NCBI GenBank assembly: GCA_945939115.1
Contig: CAMEVC010000008.1
Coordinates: 1-64,000 of the forward strand
Source: an uncultured Eubacterium sp.
GTDB lineage: Bacteria > Bacillota > Clostridia > Lachnospirales > Lachnospiraceae
Length of the DNA: 64,000 bases
Direction of reading: 5' to 3'
The notes below the pieces were generated by a model that saw only the letters and a program-made list of their open reading frames with translations, made no database searches and was not told the DNA's origin. Position numbers and translations under genes: made by a program. Below are positions 10,038 to 19,925 of the stretch, in pieces. The first letter of the stretch is position 1, and each line of letters begins with the position of its first letter.

Positions 10038-11561
10038 TTACATGAATTTTCTGTATTCACGAATGAATAACAATAGATATATTATGCAGCATATTGCTGC
10101 ACCGGAAAGCAGGATGACAGGTTCGCCTGCTTTTTTTATTATTACACCGAATATTACACGGCATATTATCCTTGATGAAAAAATAGATATGACTGATGTG
10201 CAAATAGGAATTATTATACTGTCAAAAGGGGATGGAAGTATATTAAGCTTATGGTAAATGTTAAATATATAGAGAAGACTTACTAATATATTACTTGCCA
10301 GTAGTCCGTACAGGTATCCACATATGCCGATATGTGGAATGAATACCAGTATGAAAAGCAGACGAATCATTATTCCTACTATATTAATTATACATGTAAG
10401 ACTTGTGTGACCAAGACCGTTAAGAATACTACCAAGACTGATTTTCAGATATAGGAATGGACAAAGCCAGGCAAGAATACATGTATATATATACACAGAT
10501 GGCTGTGAAAAAATCATGGAACCAAGTCTTGCACCATAATTGATGAACAGAAAAATACTTATGATTCCAAGATTAAGGCACATTGATACAGTACTTTTGA
10601 CAGTGTGGCATAGCCTTAAATTTGATTCTTTTTTATTATTAGTATTATGGAGATGGCTTTCGTCAGATACCTTTGGCAGAAGCATGACAGCAAATGAGTT
10701 GGCAGCAGTGCAGGGAAACATAACGAGAGGAAGGGCCATTCCGGTTATTATTCCAAACTGGCTTATGGCATCATCCTTTGATATGCCGCTGAGTGTAAGG
10801 ATGGCAGGTATAAGGATAGCTTCAGCACTTTCTAACAGGTGCATTATAGTCTGGTTGGTATTAATTGGCAGAGAGAATTTAATAATATGCTTAAACTCCC
10901 GGAAGGAGCAGGAAATGTTCTTATATATTGATTTATTACGTGCAGCGTTACAGACAAGGGGAACAATACAGTATAAACTTGCTGCAAGTTCACCAAATAT
11001 ATTGCCGGCAAGAGCATCTGCGGCTGAAATCAGGGGAACATTGCGTATTTTAACAAAAAGTAGCAGACTTCCTATTCTTGCAAACTGTTCTATAAGCTGT
11101 GAAGATGCCGGGATAAAAGACTCTTTCTGGCTATAGAAATAATTTGATATACAGTTATGTATGCACATGAAGGGAAGTGCAAATGAAATAATCCTTATAA
11201 GATTCTCACATCGTTCTTCCATGAATATCTGGCGTGCGATAAAGCTGCTGTTTGTGAAAAGCAGGACAGAAACAAGACATGATATCAGAACAGAAATGCG
11301 CAACCCTGCAAAAAGCCATTTATAAGATGGTGATGATGCGGAGAATTTAGACACTGATATTGAAAATCCGCTGCAGGATAAGGCAAATGCAAATGCCGCA
11401 AGAGGCATACACATTTGAAATAATCCGACTCCGGTGGCTCCTACATATTTTGTTAACAGTATTCTGTAGTAAAATCCGAGTAATCTTGACAGAACACCTG
11501 CAACAGTGAGAATTGCGGCGGATTTTAAAAGGCTGTTTTTGAAGGATATTCTGTTATTCAT
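10038..11561 (-). CDS. SpoVB/MurJ-like polysaccharide or lipid flippase (MOP superfamily)
   Basis: 507 residues with about 12-14 membrane helices. The N-terminus NSLLKSAAILTVAGVLSRLLGF and KYVGATGVGLFQM are typical of the SpoVB/YtgP branch of oligosaccharidyl-lipid flippases, which move lipid-linked wall precursors across the membrane. In spore formers SpoVB is needed for cortex synthesis; paralogues act in vegetative growth, so the exact role is uncertain. The track start at 11612 is replaced by ATG at 11561, which has CGGAGG five to six bases upstream. It is transcribed opposite to the desulfurase gene, with an 81-base divergent gap. Confidence 0.82.
   Translation of the reverse strand: MNNRISFKNSLLKSAAILTVAGVLSRLLGFYYRILLTKYVGATGVGLFQMCMPLAAFAFALSCSGFSISVSKFSASSPSYKWLFAGLRISVLISCLVSVLLFTNSSFIARQIFMEERCENLIRIISFALPFMCIHNCISNYFYSQKESFIPASSQLIEQFARIGSLLLFVKIRNVPLISAADALAGNIFGELAASLYCIVPLVCNAARNKSIYKNISCSFREFKHIIKFSLPINTNQTIMHLLESAEAILIPAILTLSGISKDDAISQFGIITGMALPLVMFPCTAANSFAVMLLPKVSDESHLHNTNNKKESNLRLCHTVKSTVSMCLNLGIISIFLFINYGARLGSMIFSQPSVYIYTCILAWLCPFLYLKISLGSILNGLGHTSLTCIINIVGIMIRLLFILVFIPHIGICGYLYGLLASNILVSLLYIFNIYHKLNILPSPFDSIIIPICTSVISIFSSRIICRVIFGVIIKKAGEPVILLSGAAICCIIYLLLFIREYRKFM
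10108..10137 (+). terminator. Possible terminator lying inside the opposite-strand flippase gene
   Basis: AGCAGG and CCTGCT flank a 12-base loop and are followed by six T residues on the + strand. A small dyad GCAGC/GCTGC lies just before (10086-10100). The site is about 75 bases after the 9717 gene and within the coding sequence of the convergent minus gene. Confidence 0.4.
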
Positions 11562-11642
11562 GGCGCCTCCGAAGCTTAACTTGTTAACACTATATGCCCG
11601 TGATGAATACAATATTATAAGGAATTGCAGGATGGATTGTTA

Positions 11643-12776
11643 ATGATATATATGGATAATGCGGCAACTACAGCGATAAGGAGAGAAGTAGTTGAATCAA
11701 TGCTGCCGTACCTGATAAATGATTATGGAAATCCTTCGGGGGTATACAGGCTTTCTGAGAGAGCTAAAAATGCTGTTGAGGAGTCCAGAAGAGTTATTGC
11801 TGACATAATAAATGCTGACAGTGACGAGATTTTCTTTACATCCGGAGGAACAGAGTCAGATAACTGGGCAATAAAGGCAGAGGGACTGGAACGGAAGAAA
11901 GGCAATATTATAGTCAGCTCCATAGAACACCATGCGGTGACGGAGTCTGCCCTTTGGATGAAGAAACAGGGGATAGATGTGACATTTGCACCAGTGGATG
12001 AATTCGGAATAATAAGGCTTGATTATTTAAAAAAAATCATAAGAAGGGATACATTTCTTATATCTGTTATGCTTGCGAATAATGAGATAGGAACAATACA
12101 GCCAGTGGAGGAAGTGAGCAGGCTTGCAGGTAAGTATGGTGCAAAAGTACATTCTGATGCCGTTGCTGCATTTGGACATATTGACGTGGATGTTAAAAAG
12201 CTGGGAGTGGACTATTTAAGCGTGAGCGGACATAAAATATGCGGGCCGAAGGGAACCGGGTTTTTGTATGTAAAGGGTGGAAATCCTGTACCGTATATGC
12301 ATGGCGGAGCTCAGGAAAGAGACAGGAGGGCAGGAACTGAGAATGTTGCAGGAATAGTGGGGCTTGCCACGGCTGCAAGGATTGCAGCTGATACAATTAA
12401 TGAGCGCTCCAAACAGGAAAAACGCATAAGCGAATATATGACAAAACGTATATTGCGGGAGATTCCTTATTCAAGACTCAACGGAGACTTAAGGAACAGA
12501 GTTCCGGGTAATATGAATTTCAGCTTTCAGTATGCTAACGGCGGCATGTTGGTTGTAATGCTTAATAAACAGGGAATATGTGCATCTGCCGGTTCAGCGT
12601 GCACATCTAATTCAGGAAAGCCTTCACATGTGCTTTTGGGTATCGGACTTGACGATGAGCTGGCTGAGTCATCACTCCGGCTCACAATTAATCATACAAT
12701 AACACACAGAGAGGCAGATTATGTTGTAGAATGTATAAAGAAAGATGTGGAGAAACTTAGAAAACTTGTGTTATAA
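11643..12776 (+). CDS. Cysteine desulfurase (NifS/IscS class), first copy
   Basis: This PLP enzyme takes sulfur from cysteine as an enzyme persulfide for Fe-S clusters or tRNA thiolation. Visible marks are MDNAATT at the N-terminus, the PLP-binding Lys in SVSGHKICGPKG, the substrate loop MHGGAQERDRRAGTEN and the catalytic Cys in ASAGSACTSNSGKPSHVL. The 377-residue form starting with MIYMDNAATT is used; AGGATGG lies before it. No IscU or SufU scaffold is adjacent. A second desulfurase at 43617 lies beside thiI, so this copy may serve clusters or another tRNA modification. The product class is certain, the role is not. Confidence 0.9.
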   Translation: MIYMDNAATTAIRREVVESMLPYLINDYGNPSGVYRLSERAKNAVEESRRVIADIINADSDEIFFTSGGTESDNWAIKAEGLERKKGNIIVSSIEHHAVTESALWMKKQGIDVTFAPVDEFGIIRLDYLKKIIRRDTFLISVMLANNEIGTIQPVEEVSRLAGKYGAKVHSDAVAAFGHIDVDVKKLGVDYLSVSGHKICGPKGTGFLYVKGGNPVPYMHGGAQERDRRAGTENVAGIVGLATAARIAADTINERSKQEKRISEYMTKRILREIPYSRLNGDLRNRVPGNMNFSFQYANGGMLVVMLNKQGICASAGSACTSNSGKPSHVLLGIGLDDELAESSLRLTINHTITHREADYVVECIKKDVEKLRKLVL

Positions 12777-12839
12777 GGCTTTTTTTGGTAAAATATCAGA
12801 CATAAACAGCTAGAAATGATAGATACGGAGGAATGTTTT

Positions 12840-14150
12840 ATGTGGTATGATGAAGCGGTATTTTACCAAATTTTCCCATTGGGGTTCTGTGACGGTTTAA
12901 GAGATAATGATGGCGTGATGAGAAGGTGCATAACAGATTTTGAACAATGGATACCACATTTGAAGAATCTTGGAATAAATGCTGTGTATTTTTCACCGGT
13001 TTTTGAGAGCGATTATCATGGGTACGACACAAGAGACTACCGTGTGATTGACAGAAGAATCGGAACTAACGAGAATTTTGCAGAACTTGTAAAGAAACTT
13101 CATGAAGCGGGAATTAAAGTTGTGATAGATGGCGTATTTAACCATGTCGGAAGAGGATTCTTCGCATTTAAAGATGTCTGTGAGAAGAAATGGGATTCAC
13201 AGTACAAGGACTGGTTTAATATTAACTTTGATGGCAATTCATCATACAATGACGGATTCTGGTATGAGGGATGGGAAGGCTATTATAATCTGGTAAAGCT
13301 TAATCACAATAATCCTGCAGTTGGGGATTATCTTATTGAATCTGTGCGTAGCTGGGTAGATGAATTCGATATTGATGGAATCAGGCTTGATGTCGCATAC
13401 TGTCTTAACAGGGATTTCATGAAAAGACTGCGCTATGAGACTGACAGAATGAAACCGGAGTTTTTCCTTGTGGGAGAGATGCTCCATGGCGATTATAATA
13501 CGATTGTCAATGATGAGTGCCTGCACAGTGCAACTAATTATGAGTGCTATAAAGGCTTATATTCAAGCTTTAATTCGATGAATATGTTTGAGATAGCCCA
13601 CAGCCTTGAGAGACAGTTCGGAAAAGAGCAGTGGTGTCTGTATACAGGCAAACATCTTCTGACATTTGTTGATAACCATGATGTCAGCCGTATAGCAAGT
13701 ATGCTCACCAATAAAGCACATTTGCCACTTATATATGCATTGATGTTCGGAATGCCGGGAATTCCATGTATATATTATGGAAGTGAGTGGGGATGCGAGG
13801 CGGTAAAGGGCAGTGGCAATGACAATGTTCTGCGTCCTGCATTTGTGAAGCCTGAAAGCAATGAACTCACTAAGACCATAAGTGATATATCTAATGTATA
13901 TCACAATACAAAAGCCTTAAGTTATGGGGAATATACTAAGAAACTGCTTACAAACAGGCAGTTTGTGTTCAAGCGTGAATACGATGGGGAGAAGATTCTT
14001 GTGGCTGTCAATGCGGATGATAAGGAATATACAGCATGTTTTGATACAGAGTGTGAGAATGCTTTGAACCTTATAACGGGTCAGACAGAACAGCTTTCAG
14101 GAGAAATCAGGCTTCCAGCATATTCCTTTAGATTCTACAGGTGTTCTTGA
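12840..14150 (+). CDS. GH13 alpha-glycosidase (cyclomaltodextrinase/neopullulanase-like)
   Basis: A 436-residue single (beta/alpha)8-barrel glycosidase without signal peptide, so it acts inside the cell on maltodextrins or similar alpha-glucans. The GH13 conserved regions are present: VIDGVFNHVG, then IDGIRLDVAYCL with the nucleophile Asp, FFLVGEMLHG with the acid-base Glu, and FVDNHDVSR with the transition-state Asp. A short beta domain ends the protein. It lacks the N-terminal dimerisation domain of classical neopullulanases. ATG at 12840 follows CGGAGGAA. It is likely to work with maltodextrin uptake genes encoded elsewhere. Confidence 0.88.
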   Translation: MWYDEAVFYQIFPLGFCDGLRDNDGVMRRCITDFEQWIPHLKNLGINAVYFSPVFESDYHGYDTRDYRVIDRRIGTNENFAELVKKLHEAGIKVVIDGVFNHVGRGFFAFKDVCEKKWDSQYKDWFNINFDGNSSYNDGFWYEGWEGYYNLVKLNHNNPAVGDYLIESVRSWVDEFDIDGIRLDVAYCLNRDFMKRLRYETDRMKPEFFLVGEMLHGDYNTIVNDECLHSATNYECYKGLYSSFNSMNMFEIAHSLERQFGKEQWCLYTGKHLLTFVDNHDVSRIASMLTNKAHLPLIYALMFGMPGIPCIYYGSEWGCEAVKGSGNDNVLRPAFVKPESNELTKTISDISNVYHNTKALSYGEYTKKLLTNRQFVFKREYDGEKILVAVNADDKEYTACFDTECENALNLITGQTEQLSGEIRLPAYSFRFYRCS

Positions 14151-14285
14151 TTGCTGGAAATTCTGATAAAATATATCAAAAGTACTATTGTATATGTTTA
14201 AATATATGATATACTTAATATATCTTAAAGGTAATAATTTAATAATTGCAGATACAGATTTGCGGCTGTATCTGTCTGTATATTC

Positions 14286-14322
14286 AAGAAAAGCACAACC
14301 TCCTCCCGGTTGTGCTTTTCTT
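14286..14322. terminator. Bidirectional terminator between convergent genes
   Basis: A perfect 15-bp stem, AAGAAAAGCACAACC/GGTTGTGCTTTTCTT, with a seven-base loop. Its own flanks give T-rich ends in both directions. It overlaps the stop codon of the minus-strand phosphatase gene. Confidence 0.88.
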
Positions 14323-15130
14323 ATAGTCTGATAAACTCCGGCTTTCTCTGCCTGAATATGGTGTAATAATCAAATCCTGCGTCCATTAAATAATCTGGAA
14401 TTATATCGAACTTATATCCAAGATAATTCATGCTGTGGGCGTCAGAGCCGATAGTTATTATCTCACCCCCAAGCTCACGGTACATTTTAAGAATGCCAGA
14501 GCATGGGTTAGGTTCAGAAAGACCATACTTGAGTCCGGCAGTATTTATCTCAATTCCTTTTCCGTTCTCAATAAGGGTCTTGAGAATGTCGTGTAAATAA
14601 TCCTGATATCTGTGCCAGTCATATATATAGGATTTGTCAGGAATGTATCTTATAATGTAATCAAGGTGTCCGTAAACATCGAAATTATCACAGCATTTAA
14701 GATTTTCAATTATACTTTCATAATAGGTTAAGATTGCATCATCAATGGAACATTTGTCCCAGAAGTCGGGATAGTAAGGGTCCTGGCCATATACAAGGTG
14801 GGATGAGCCTATAATAAAATCAAGCTGTCTGCCAGAATCATAATTATTCACAGAGGAAGAAACACTTTTCATGAGTCCCTGTTCAACGCCTATGCAAATG
14901 TTTATTGAGTTTTTGTATTTTTCTCTCAAGTTCTGGAAATACTTGATATATTCCTGATAATTGAGAAGGAACATGACTTTACCCTCTTCTAAGGGAAAAT
15001 CGAAGTCATTATGGTCTGTGAAACAGATATTTTTAAAACCGAGAGAGATGGCTTTCTTAACGATATCTTCAGGGTTCTGCTCTGAGTCAGAAGAAAATGA
15101 TGTGTGAATGTGGTAATCAGATAATATCAT
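14321..15130 (-). CDS. PHP-domain histidinol-phosphatase family protein
   Basis: 269 residues of the PHP metal-dependent phosphatase fold. Metal ligands are in DYHIHTSFSSDS near the start, FTDHNDF, IIGSSHLVYG, VYGHLDYIIRY and IGSDAHSMNYLG. This order is that of HisK/HisJ-type histidinol phosphatases, which complete the penultimate step of histidine synthesis. No other his gene is near, so a role as a general PHP phosphoesterase cannot be excluded. It is convergent with the GH13 gene and shares its terminator hairpin. The start lies after GGGAGGATT. Confidence 0.82.
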   Translation of the reverse strand: MILSDYHIHTSFSSDSEQNPEDIVKKAISLGFKNICFTDHNDFDFPLEEGKVMFLLNYQEYIKYFQNLREKYKNSINICIGVEQGLMKSVSSSVNNYDSGRQLDFIIGSSHLVYGQDPYYPDFWDKCSIDDAILTYYESIIENLKCCDNFDVYGHLDYIIRYIPDKSYIYDWHRYQDYLHDILKTLIENGKGIEINTAGLKYGLSEPNPCSGILKMYRELGGEIITIGSDAHSMNYLGYKFDIIPDYLMDAGFDYYTIFRQRKPEFIRL

Positions 15131-15277
15131 GGTAAAAAATCCTCCCTGACTGTACTTTGATGTCTTTATATTTAAATGTCAATATACATTATACATAAAC
15201 ATTTTTGCCGTGCAATCGGTAATTTTGATGCTTATGTAGAATATGTAAAGGGATTGTAAAATAAAGGTAATTTTTCC

Positions 15278-15306
15278 TTGAAAATGATTATTCGTATTGA
15301 TATTAT
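15278..15306 (+). promoter_or_regulatory. Sigma-A promoter for the Na/Pi transporter gene
   Basis: TTGAAA (15278-15283), 17-base spacer, TATTAT (15301-15306). The 5' leader of about 95 bases carries a dyad (separate entry). No clear Pho box direct repeats were found in the 276-base gap. Confidence 0.6.
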
Positions 15307-15340
15307 TAAAAGGACGGCGTATAAATTCTGTTTATTTGGA

Positions 15341-15393
15341 TGCGCATAGATTTATGATTTCAATACGCTGTCAGACCTTGACTTTTATGCGCA
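15341..15393 (+). repeat. Leader inverted repeat before the Na/Pi transporter
   Basis: TGCGCATA (15341-15348) and TATGCGCA (15386-15393) are perfect inverse 8-mers, 37 bases apart. The right arm ends three bases before the AGATAGGA ribosome site. In RNA this would form a stem next to the ribosome site of a GTG-started gene. Confidence 0.45.
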
Positions 15394-15406
15394 GATAGGA
15401 GCTTTC

Positions 15407-17185
15407 GTGAGTTTTGAATTGATACACATAGTGATTATTCTTCTCGGTGGAATTGCTTTGTTCCTTTTTGGAATGCAGCTTATGGGAGATGGCTTGAAGA
15501 AAGTTGCTGGAGGCAAGCTGGAAGTAATTCTTTACAGACTTAGCAACACACCCCTTAAGGGAGTTCTTCTTGGTACGGCTGTTACAGCTATTATTCAGTC
15601 ATCATCAGCAACTTCAGTTATGGTAGTCGGTTTTGTTAATGCCGGAATGATTAAGATGCAGCAGGCTATTGGTATTATAATGGGTGCAATTATAGGTACA
15701 TCTGTTACAGGCTGGGTGCTCTGTCTTTCTGATATCAGTGGCGGTGCAGGCTGGGTTGAACTTTTGTCAACAGAAGTTCTTGCAGCGATTATTGGTGTTA
15801 TTGGAATAGTAGTCAGGATGGTCAATAAGAATCCGGTTAAAAAGCATGTTGGCGACATTATGATAGGATTCTGTATCCTTATGGTCGGAATGCAGAACAT
15901 GAGTGCTGCTGTAGCACCTTTGAGAACAGAACCGGCATTTATTGATATATTAACTAAGTTTTCTAATCCTTTCATTGGTATTCTTATAGGTCTTGTTGTT
16001 ACGGCTATTTTACAGAGTGCATCGGCTACAGTAGGTATTCTTCAGGCACTGGCGGTTACAGGTGCTATTGATTTTTCGATTGCATTTCCAATTATTATGG
16101 GTATTGCAGTCGGTGCTGCCATGCCGGTTATTATTTCTTCATTTGGTGCAACTACTGATGGTAAGAGAACAGCATTTGTATATCTTCTTGTAGATGTACT
16201 GGGAGCAATAATATGGGCTGTAGTATTTTACAGCGTTAACCATTTTGTCCATTTTCCATTTATGGACAGAACGATGACTACTGTGTCAATTGCCTTTGTC
16301 AACTCACTGTTCAGAATTGCAACAGTTGTTGTATTGTTCCCTTTTATCCGTTTGCTTGAGAAGATTGTATGCTTCATATTTAAGGAAGTTGTGGATGAGG
16401 AGGATAAGGATATTGTTGAAATCGGTGTCCTTGATGACAGATTCATAGCACATCCGACTCTGGCAATTGAGCAGGCTAAGACGGTTCTTTGCTCAATGGC
16501 TCATATGGCAGAGAAGAACCTTGTACGTTCCATGGAACTTCTTGACACATTTTCACAGGAGAAATATGACAAAATCCAGAGAAGAGAAGATAAGGTTGAC
16601 AGATATGAGGATAAGCTGGGAACTTATCTTGTCAAGATAACACAGCAGGAACTTACTCCTGCGCAGAATAAAGAGGTGTCAAAGCTTCTTCACACAATTT
16701 CTGATTTTGAGAGAATGAGTGACCATGCGGTTAATATTGCACAGGCCGCAGCAGAACTTTATAATGAGAAGCTGAGATTTTCAGATTATGCTGTTGAAGA
16801 TATTGAGCTTATGTCTTCAATTATGCGTGAGATTGTCGGAAATGTTATTGATGCATTTGAGCAGAATAAGATTGTCAATGCGTATAAGACTGAGCCTCTC
16901 GAAGAACTTGTGGATATTTACTGCGATGAGATGAAGATGAATCATGTCAAGCGTGTGCAGAAGGGTGAGTGTACTCTTCATCAGGGCTTTATATTTAATG
17001 ACCTGCTCACAGATTTTGAGAGAATTGCAGACCATTGCTCTAATGTCGCTGTAGCGATTATTGAGCTGGAGATTAACGCATTTGATACACACGAGTACCT
17101 TATCAATCTCAAGAAAGATAAGGGAGAAGCATTTGATAAATATTTTGAAGAGTATAAAGAAAAGTTTCCAATGGGGTCATATTAA
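15407..17185 (+). CDS. Na+/phosphate cotransporter with C-terminal PhoU-like domain (NptA family)
   Basis: 592 residues. The N-terminal half has about eight to nine membrane segments with the two characteristic inverted QSSSATS-type repeats (TAIIQSSSATSVMVVGF and TAILQSASATVGILQAL). These form the substrate and sodium site of the PNaS family. From about residue 340 the protein is soluble, with two PhoU-like three-helix repeats (IVRRE-type ISDFERMSDHAVNIAQ and LLTDFERIADHCSNVAVAI), which probably sense or gate. The start is GTG with AGGA upstream. It is monocistronic between its promoter and the gap promoter. Confidence 0.92.
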   Translation: MSFELIHIVIILLGGIALFLFGMQLMGDGLKKVAGGKLEVILYRLSNTPLKGVLLGTAVTAIIQSSSATSVMVVGFVNAGMIKMQQAIGIIMGAIIGTSVTGWVLCLSDISGGAGWVELLSTEVLAAIIGVIGIVVRMVNKNPVKKHVGDIMIGFCILMVGMQNMSAAVAPLRTEPAFIDILTKFSNPFIGILIGLVVTAILQSASATVGILQALAVTGAIDFSIAFPIIMGIAVGAAMPVIISSFGATTDGKRTAFVYLLVDVLGAIIWAVVFYSVNHFVHFPFMDRTMTTVSIAFVNSLFRIATVVVLFPFIRLLEKIVCFIFKEVVDEEDKDIVEIGVLDDRFIAHPTLAIEQAKTVLCSMAHMAEKNLVRSMELLDTFSQEKYDKIQRREDKVDRYEDKLGTYLVKITQQELTPAQNKEVSKLLHTISDFERMSDHAVNIAQAAAELYNEKLRFSDYAVEDIELMSSIMREIVGNVIDAFEQNKIVNAYKTEPLEELVDIYCDEMKMNHVKRVQKGECTLHQGFIFNDLLTDFERIADHCSNVAVAIIELEINAFDTHEYLINLKKDKGEAFDKYFEEYKEKFPMGSY

Positions 17186-17287
17186 TTATATTGGATACAG
17201 AATTTACCAAGATTTCGTTAAAATGACTAATCGAGAATGAATATTCTTTGAAAAATATGCCAAAATGTAAAAAATGGGAAGAAAGTC

Positions 17288-17316
17288 TTGATATTTTGTT
17301 TCTTCTTATGTACAAT
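17288..17316 (+). promoter_or_regulatory. Strong sigma-A promoter for gap
   Basis: TTGATA (17288-17293), exactly 17 bases, TACAAT (17311-17316). It lies 63 bases before the gap start codon. Confidence 0.7.
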
Positions 17317-17379
17317 ACTCGGTAGTTGAAATTTTAACAAACTATGTTTTAAAAATTCATTTTAGGAGGAATTGTTTTT

Positions 17380-18408
17380 ATGTCAGTAAAAGTTGCAATC
17401 AATGGTTTTGGTCGTATCGGAAGACTCGCATTCAGACAGATGTTTGGTGCAGAGGGATATGAGGTAGTTGCTATCAACGATTTAACAAGCCCAACAATGT
17501 TAGCTCATCTTTTAAAGTATGATACATCACAGGGAAGATATGTTGAAATCGGACACGAGAGCGATGTTACAGCAGATGATGAGGCTGGAACAATTACTGT
17601 AAAGGGTAAGACAATTAAGATTTACAAAGAGCCAGATGCTAATAACTGCCCATGGGGAGAGCTTGATGTAGATGTTGTTCTTGAGTGTTCAGGATTCTAT
17701 ACATCTAAGGCTAAGGCTCAGGCTCATATCAATGCAGGTGCTAAGAAGGTAGTTATCTCAGCTCCAGCAGGTAATGATCTTAAGACTATCGTATATAATG
17801 TTAACCATGAGACACTTACTAAGGATGACCAGATCATCTCAGCAGCTTCATGTACAACTAACTGCTTAGCTCCTATGGCTAAGGCTCTTAATGACTTTGC
17901 TCCAATCGAGTCAGGTATTATGTGTACAATTCATGCTTATACAGGTGACCAGATGATCCTTGATGGACCACAGAGAAAGGGTGATTTAAGAAGATCTAGA
18001 GCAGGTGCTTGCAACATCGTACCTAACTCAACAGGTGCTGCTAAGGCTATCGGTCTTGTTATCCCAGAACTTAATGGAAAGCTTATCGGAGCTGCTCAGA
18101 GAGTTCCTACTCCTACAGGTTCTACAACACTTCTTTTCGCTGTAGTTAACAAGGAAGTGACAGTTGATGAGATTAACGCTGCTATGAAGGCTGCTGCTAC
18201 AGAGAGCTTTGGATACAATGAAGAGCAGATCGTATCTAGCGATATCGTTGGTATGAGATTTGGTTCATTATTCGATGCTACACAGACTATGGTTTCTAAG
18301 TTACCAGATGGAAAGAGCCAGGTTGAGGTTGTTTCTTGGTATGATAACGAGAACTCATACACAAGCCAGATGGTTAGAACAATCAAGTACTTCGCTGAGT
18401 TAAACTAA
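17380..18408 (+). CDS. gap: Glyceraldehyde-3-phosphate dehydrogenase, type I (NAD)
   Basis: This central glycolytic enzyme oxidises and phosphorylates GAP to 1,3-bisphosphoglycerate. The 342 residues show the Rossmann start [16 protein letters not shown] and the catalytic motif [12 protein letters not shown] with its Cys. They also show [12 protein letters not shown] and the C-terminal [26 protein letters not shown] precedes the ATG. Codons are strongly biased (ATC, AAC, CCA, GCT favoured), unlike the neighbouring flippase or phosphatase genes, as expected for one of the most highly expressed proteins. It has its own promoter and terminator, so it can be regulated apart from pgk. Confidence 0.98.
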   Translation: MSVKVAINGFGRIGRLAFRQMFGAEGYEVVAINDLTSPTMLAHLLKYDTSQGRYVEIGHESDVTADDEAGTITVKGKTIKIYKEPDANNCPWGELDVDVVLECSGFYTSKAKAQAHINAGAKKVVISAPAGNDLKTIVYNVNHETLTKDDQIISAASCTTNCLAPMAKALNDFAPIESGIMCTIHAYTGDQMILDGPQRKGDLRRSRAGACNIVPNSTGAAKAIGLVIPELNGKLIGAAQRVPTPTGSTTLLFAVVNKEVTVDEINAAMKAAATESFGYNEEQIVSSDIVGMRFGSLFDATQTMVSKLPDGKSQVEVVSWYDNENSYTSQMVRTIKYFAELN

Positions 18409-18434
18409 TCATTTAGATTGCCTTGATTTTTATA

Positions 18435-18467
18435 CCGGAGAATGGTTTGGCTATTCTCCGGTTTTTT
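18435..18467 (+). terminator. Intrinsic terminator after gap
   Basis: Perfect 9-bp stem CCGGAGAAT/ATTCTCCGG, nine-base loop, then six T residues. Because no clear promoter was found before pgk, partial read-through may feed that gene. Confidence 0.9.
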
Positions 18468-18511
18468 AAAAGCTGACTGACAGCTATTTTATTTTTATGG
18501 AGGAAACTTAT

Positions 18512-19705
18512 ATGCTTAATAAAAAGTCTATTGATGATATCAATGTGAAGGGCAAAAGAGTATTATGCAGATGCGATTTTAATGTACCTTTAGATGGAAA
18601 CAGAATTACAGATGAGACAAGACTTGTAGCTGCACTTCCTACAATCAAGAAGCTTATTGCTGATGGAGGAAAAGTTATTCTTTGTTCACATCTTGGCAAA
18701 CCAAAGGGACCAGACGCTGCATTTTCTCTTGCACCAGTTGCAAAGAGACTTTCAGAACTTCTTGGCCAGGAGGTAAAGTTTGCTGCTGACGATACAGTGG
18801 TAGGTGATAATGCAAGAGCAGCAGTTGCTGCAATGAATGACGGAGATGTTATTCTTCTTGAGAATACAAGATTCAGACCTGAAGAGACTAAGAACGGAGA
18901 GGCATTCTCTAAGGATTTAGCTTCTATCACAGACATATTTGTAAATGATGCATTTGGTACAGCTCACAGAGCTCACTGCTCAAATGTCGGTATAACACAG
19001 TATGTTGATACAGCAGTTGTAGGATATCTTATGCAGAAAGAGATTGATTTCCTTGGAAATGCAGTCAATAATCCGGTAAGACCATTTGTAGCAATTCTTG
19101 GTGGTTCAAAGGTTTCCTCTAAGATTTCAGTTATCAATAATCTTCTTGACAAGGTTGATACACTTATCATCGGTGGTGGTATGTCTTATACATTCCAGAA
19201 GGCTCATGGCGGAAGTGTAGGCCAGTCTTTAGTAGAGGATGATTATCTTGATTATGCTAAGGATATGATGAAGAAGGCTGAGGAGAAGGGCGTTAAGATG
19301 CTCATTCCTATTGATACAGTAGTAGCTAAGGAATTCAGCAATGATTCACCTTCACATGTTGTCGTTGCAGGACATCAGGCAGATGATGATATGGGTATGG
19401 ATATTGGCCCTAAGACATGCGAGCTTTATAAGGATGCATTAAAGGATGCTAAGACAGTAGTATGGAACGGACCAATGGGTGTATTTGAGTTCTCTAACTT
19501 TGCAAAGGGAACAATCGCTGTTGCTGAGGAACTTGCTTCTCTTGAGGGAGCAACAACAATAATCGGCGGAGGTGATTCAGCAGCCGCTGTTAATAACCTT
19601 GGATTTGGCGATAAGATGACTCATATTTCAACAGGCGGCGGAGCTTCACTTGAATTCCTTGAGGGCAAGGAACTTCCTGGTGTAGCAGCAGCTAATGATA
19701 AGTAG
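18512..19705 (+). CDS. pgk: Phosphoglycerate kinase
   Basis: It transfers phosphate from 1,3-bisphosphoglycerate to ADP. The start at 18512 ([20 protein letters not shown]) is chosen over the ATG at 18497 because TGGAGGAAA lies between them at proper distance. The N-domain has [10 protein letters not shown] (substrate Arg) and [10 protein letters not shown]. The hinge and C-domain show [21 protein letters not shown], and the nucleotide-binding [15 protein letters not shown] and [13 protein letters not shown]. The 397 residues are standard. It follows gap in the usual order, but with a terminator between. Confidence 0.98.
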   Translation: MLNKKSIDDINVKGKRVLCRCDFNVPLDGNRITDETRLVAALPTIKKLIADGGKVILCSHLGKPKGPDAAFSLAPVAKRLSELLGQEVKFAADDTVVGDNARAAVAAMNDGDVILLENTRFRPEETKNGEAFSKDLASITDIFVNDAFGTAHRAHCSNVGITQYVDTAVVGYLMQKEIDFLGNAVNNPVRPFVAILGGSKVSSKISVINNLLDKVDTLIIGGGMSYTFQKAHGGSVGQSLVEDDYLDYAKDMMKKAEEKGVKMLIPIDTVVAKEFSNDSPSHVVVAGHQADDDMGMDIGPKTCELYKDALKDAKTVVWNGPMGVFEFSNFAKGTIAVAEELASLEGATTIIGGGDSAAAVNNLGFGDKMTHISTGGGASLEFLEGKELPGVAAANDK

Positions 19706-19745
19706 TTTTATCTGATAAAACAATTTTTATATATAGTATTAATTG

Positions 19746-19780
19746 CAGACTTCCGTTTATTATCGGGAGTCTGTTTTTTT
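19746..19780 (+). terminator. Intrinsic terminator after pgk
   Basis: CAGACTTCCG/CGGGAGTCTG, 10-bp stem with one G-U pair, eight-base loop and seven T residues. Confidence 0.88.
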
Positions 19781-19811
19781 ACAATTTTTGTTATTTTTTT
19801 CACAAACACTA

Positions 19812-19840
19812 TTGAATTTATATTACTTTTATGCTATTAT
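19812..19840 (+). promoter_or_regulatory. Sigma-A promoter for tpiA
   Basis: TTGAAT (19812-19817), 17-base spacer, TATTAT (19835-19840), about 85 bases before the tpiA start. Confidence 0.6.
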
Positions 19841-19925
19841 CAAGGTCAGATAAATAGTATTACGGAATATTTTATATGACTTGTCCATATATTATATGGT
19901 ATGTTTTATTGAATGGAGGGGTAGA

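Noticed and set aside
10540-11136. 198-aa + strand ORF within the flippase gene
   Set aside because: Antisense shadow of a confident membrane protein gene.
15131-15406. Pho box before the Na/Pi transporter
   Set aside because: No clear direct repeats of the PhoP type were found; only a sigma-A promoter and a leader dyad.
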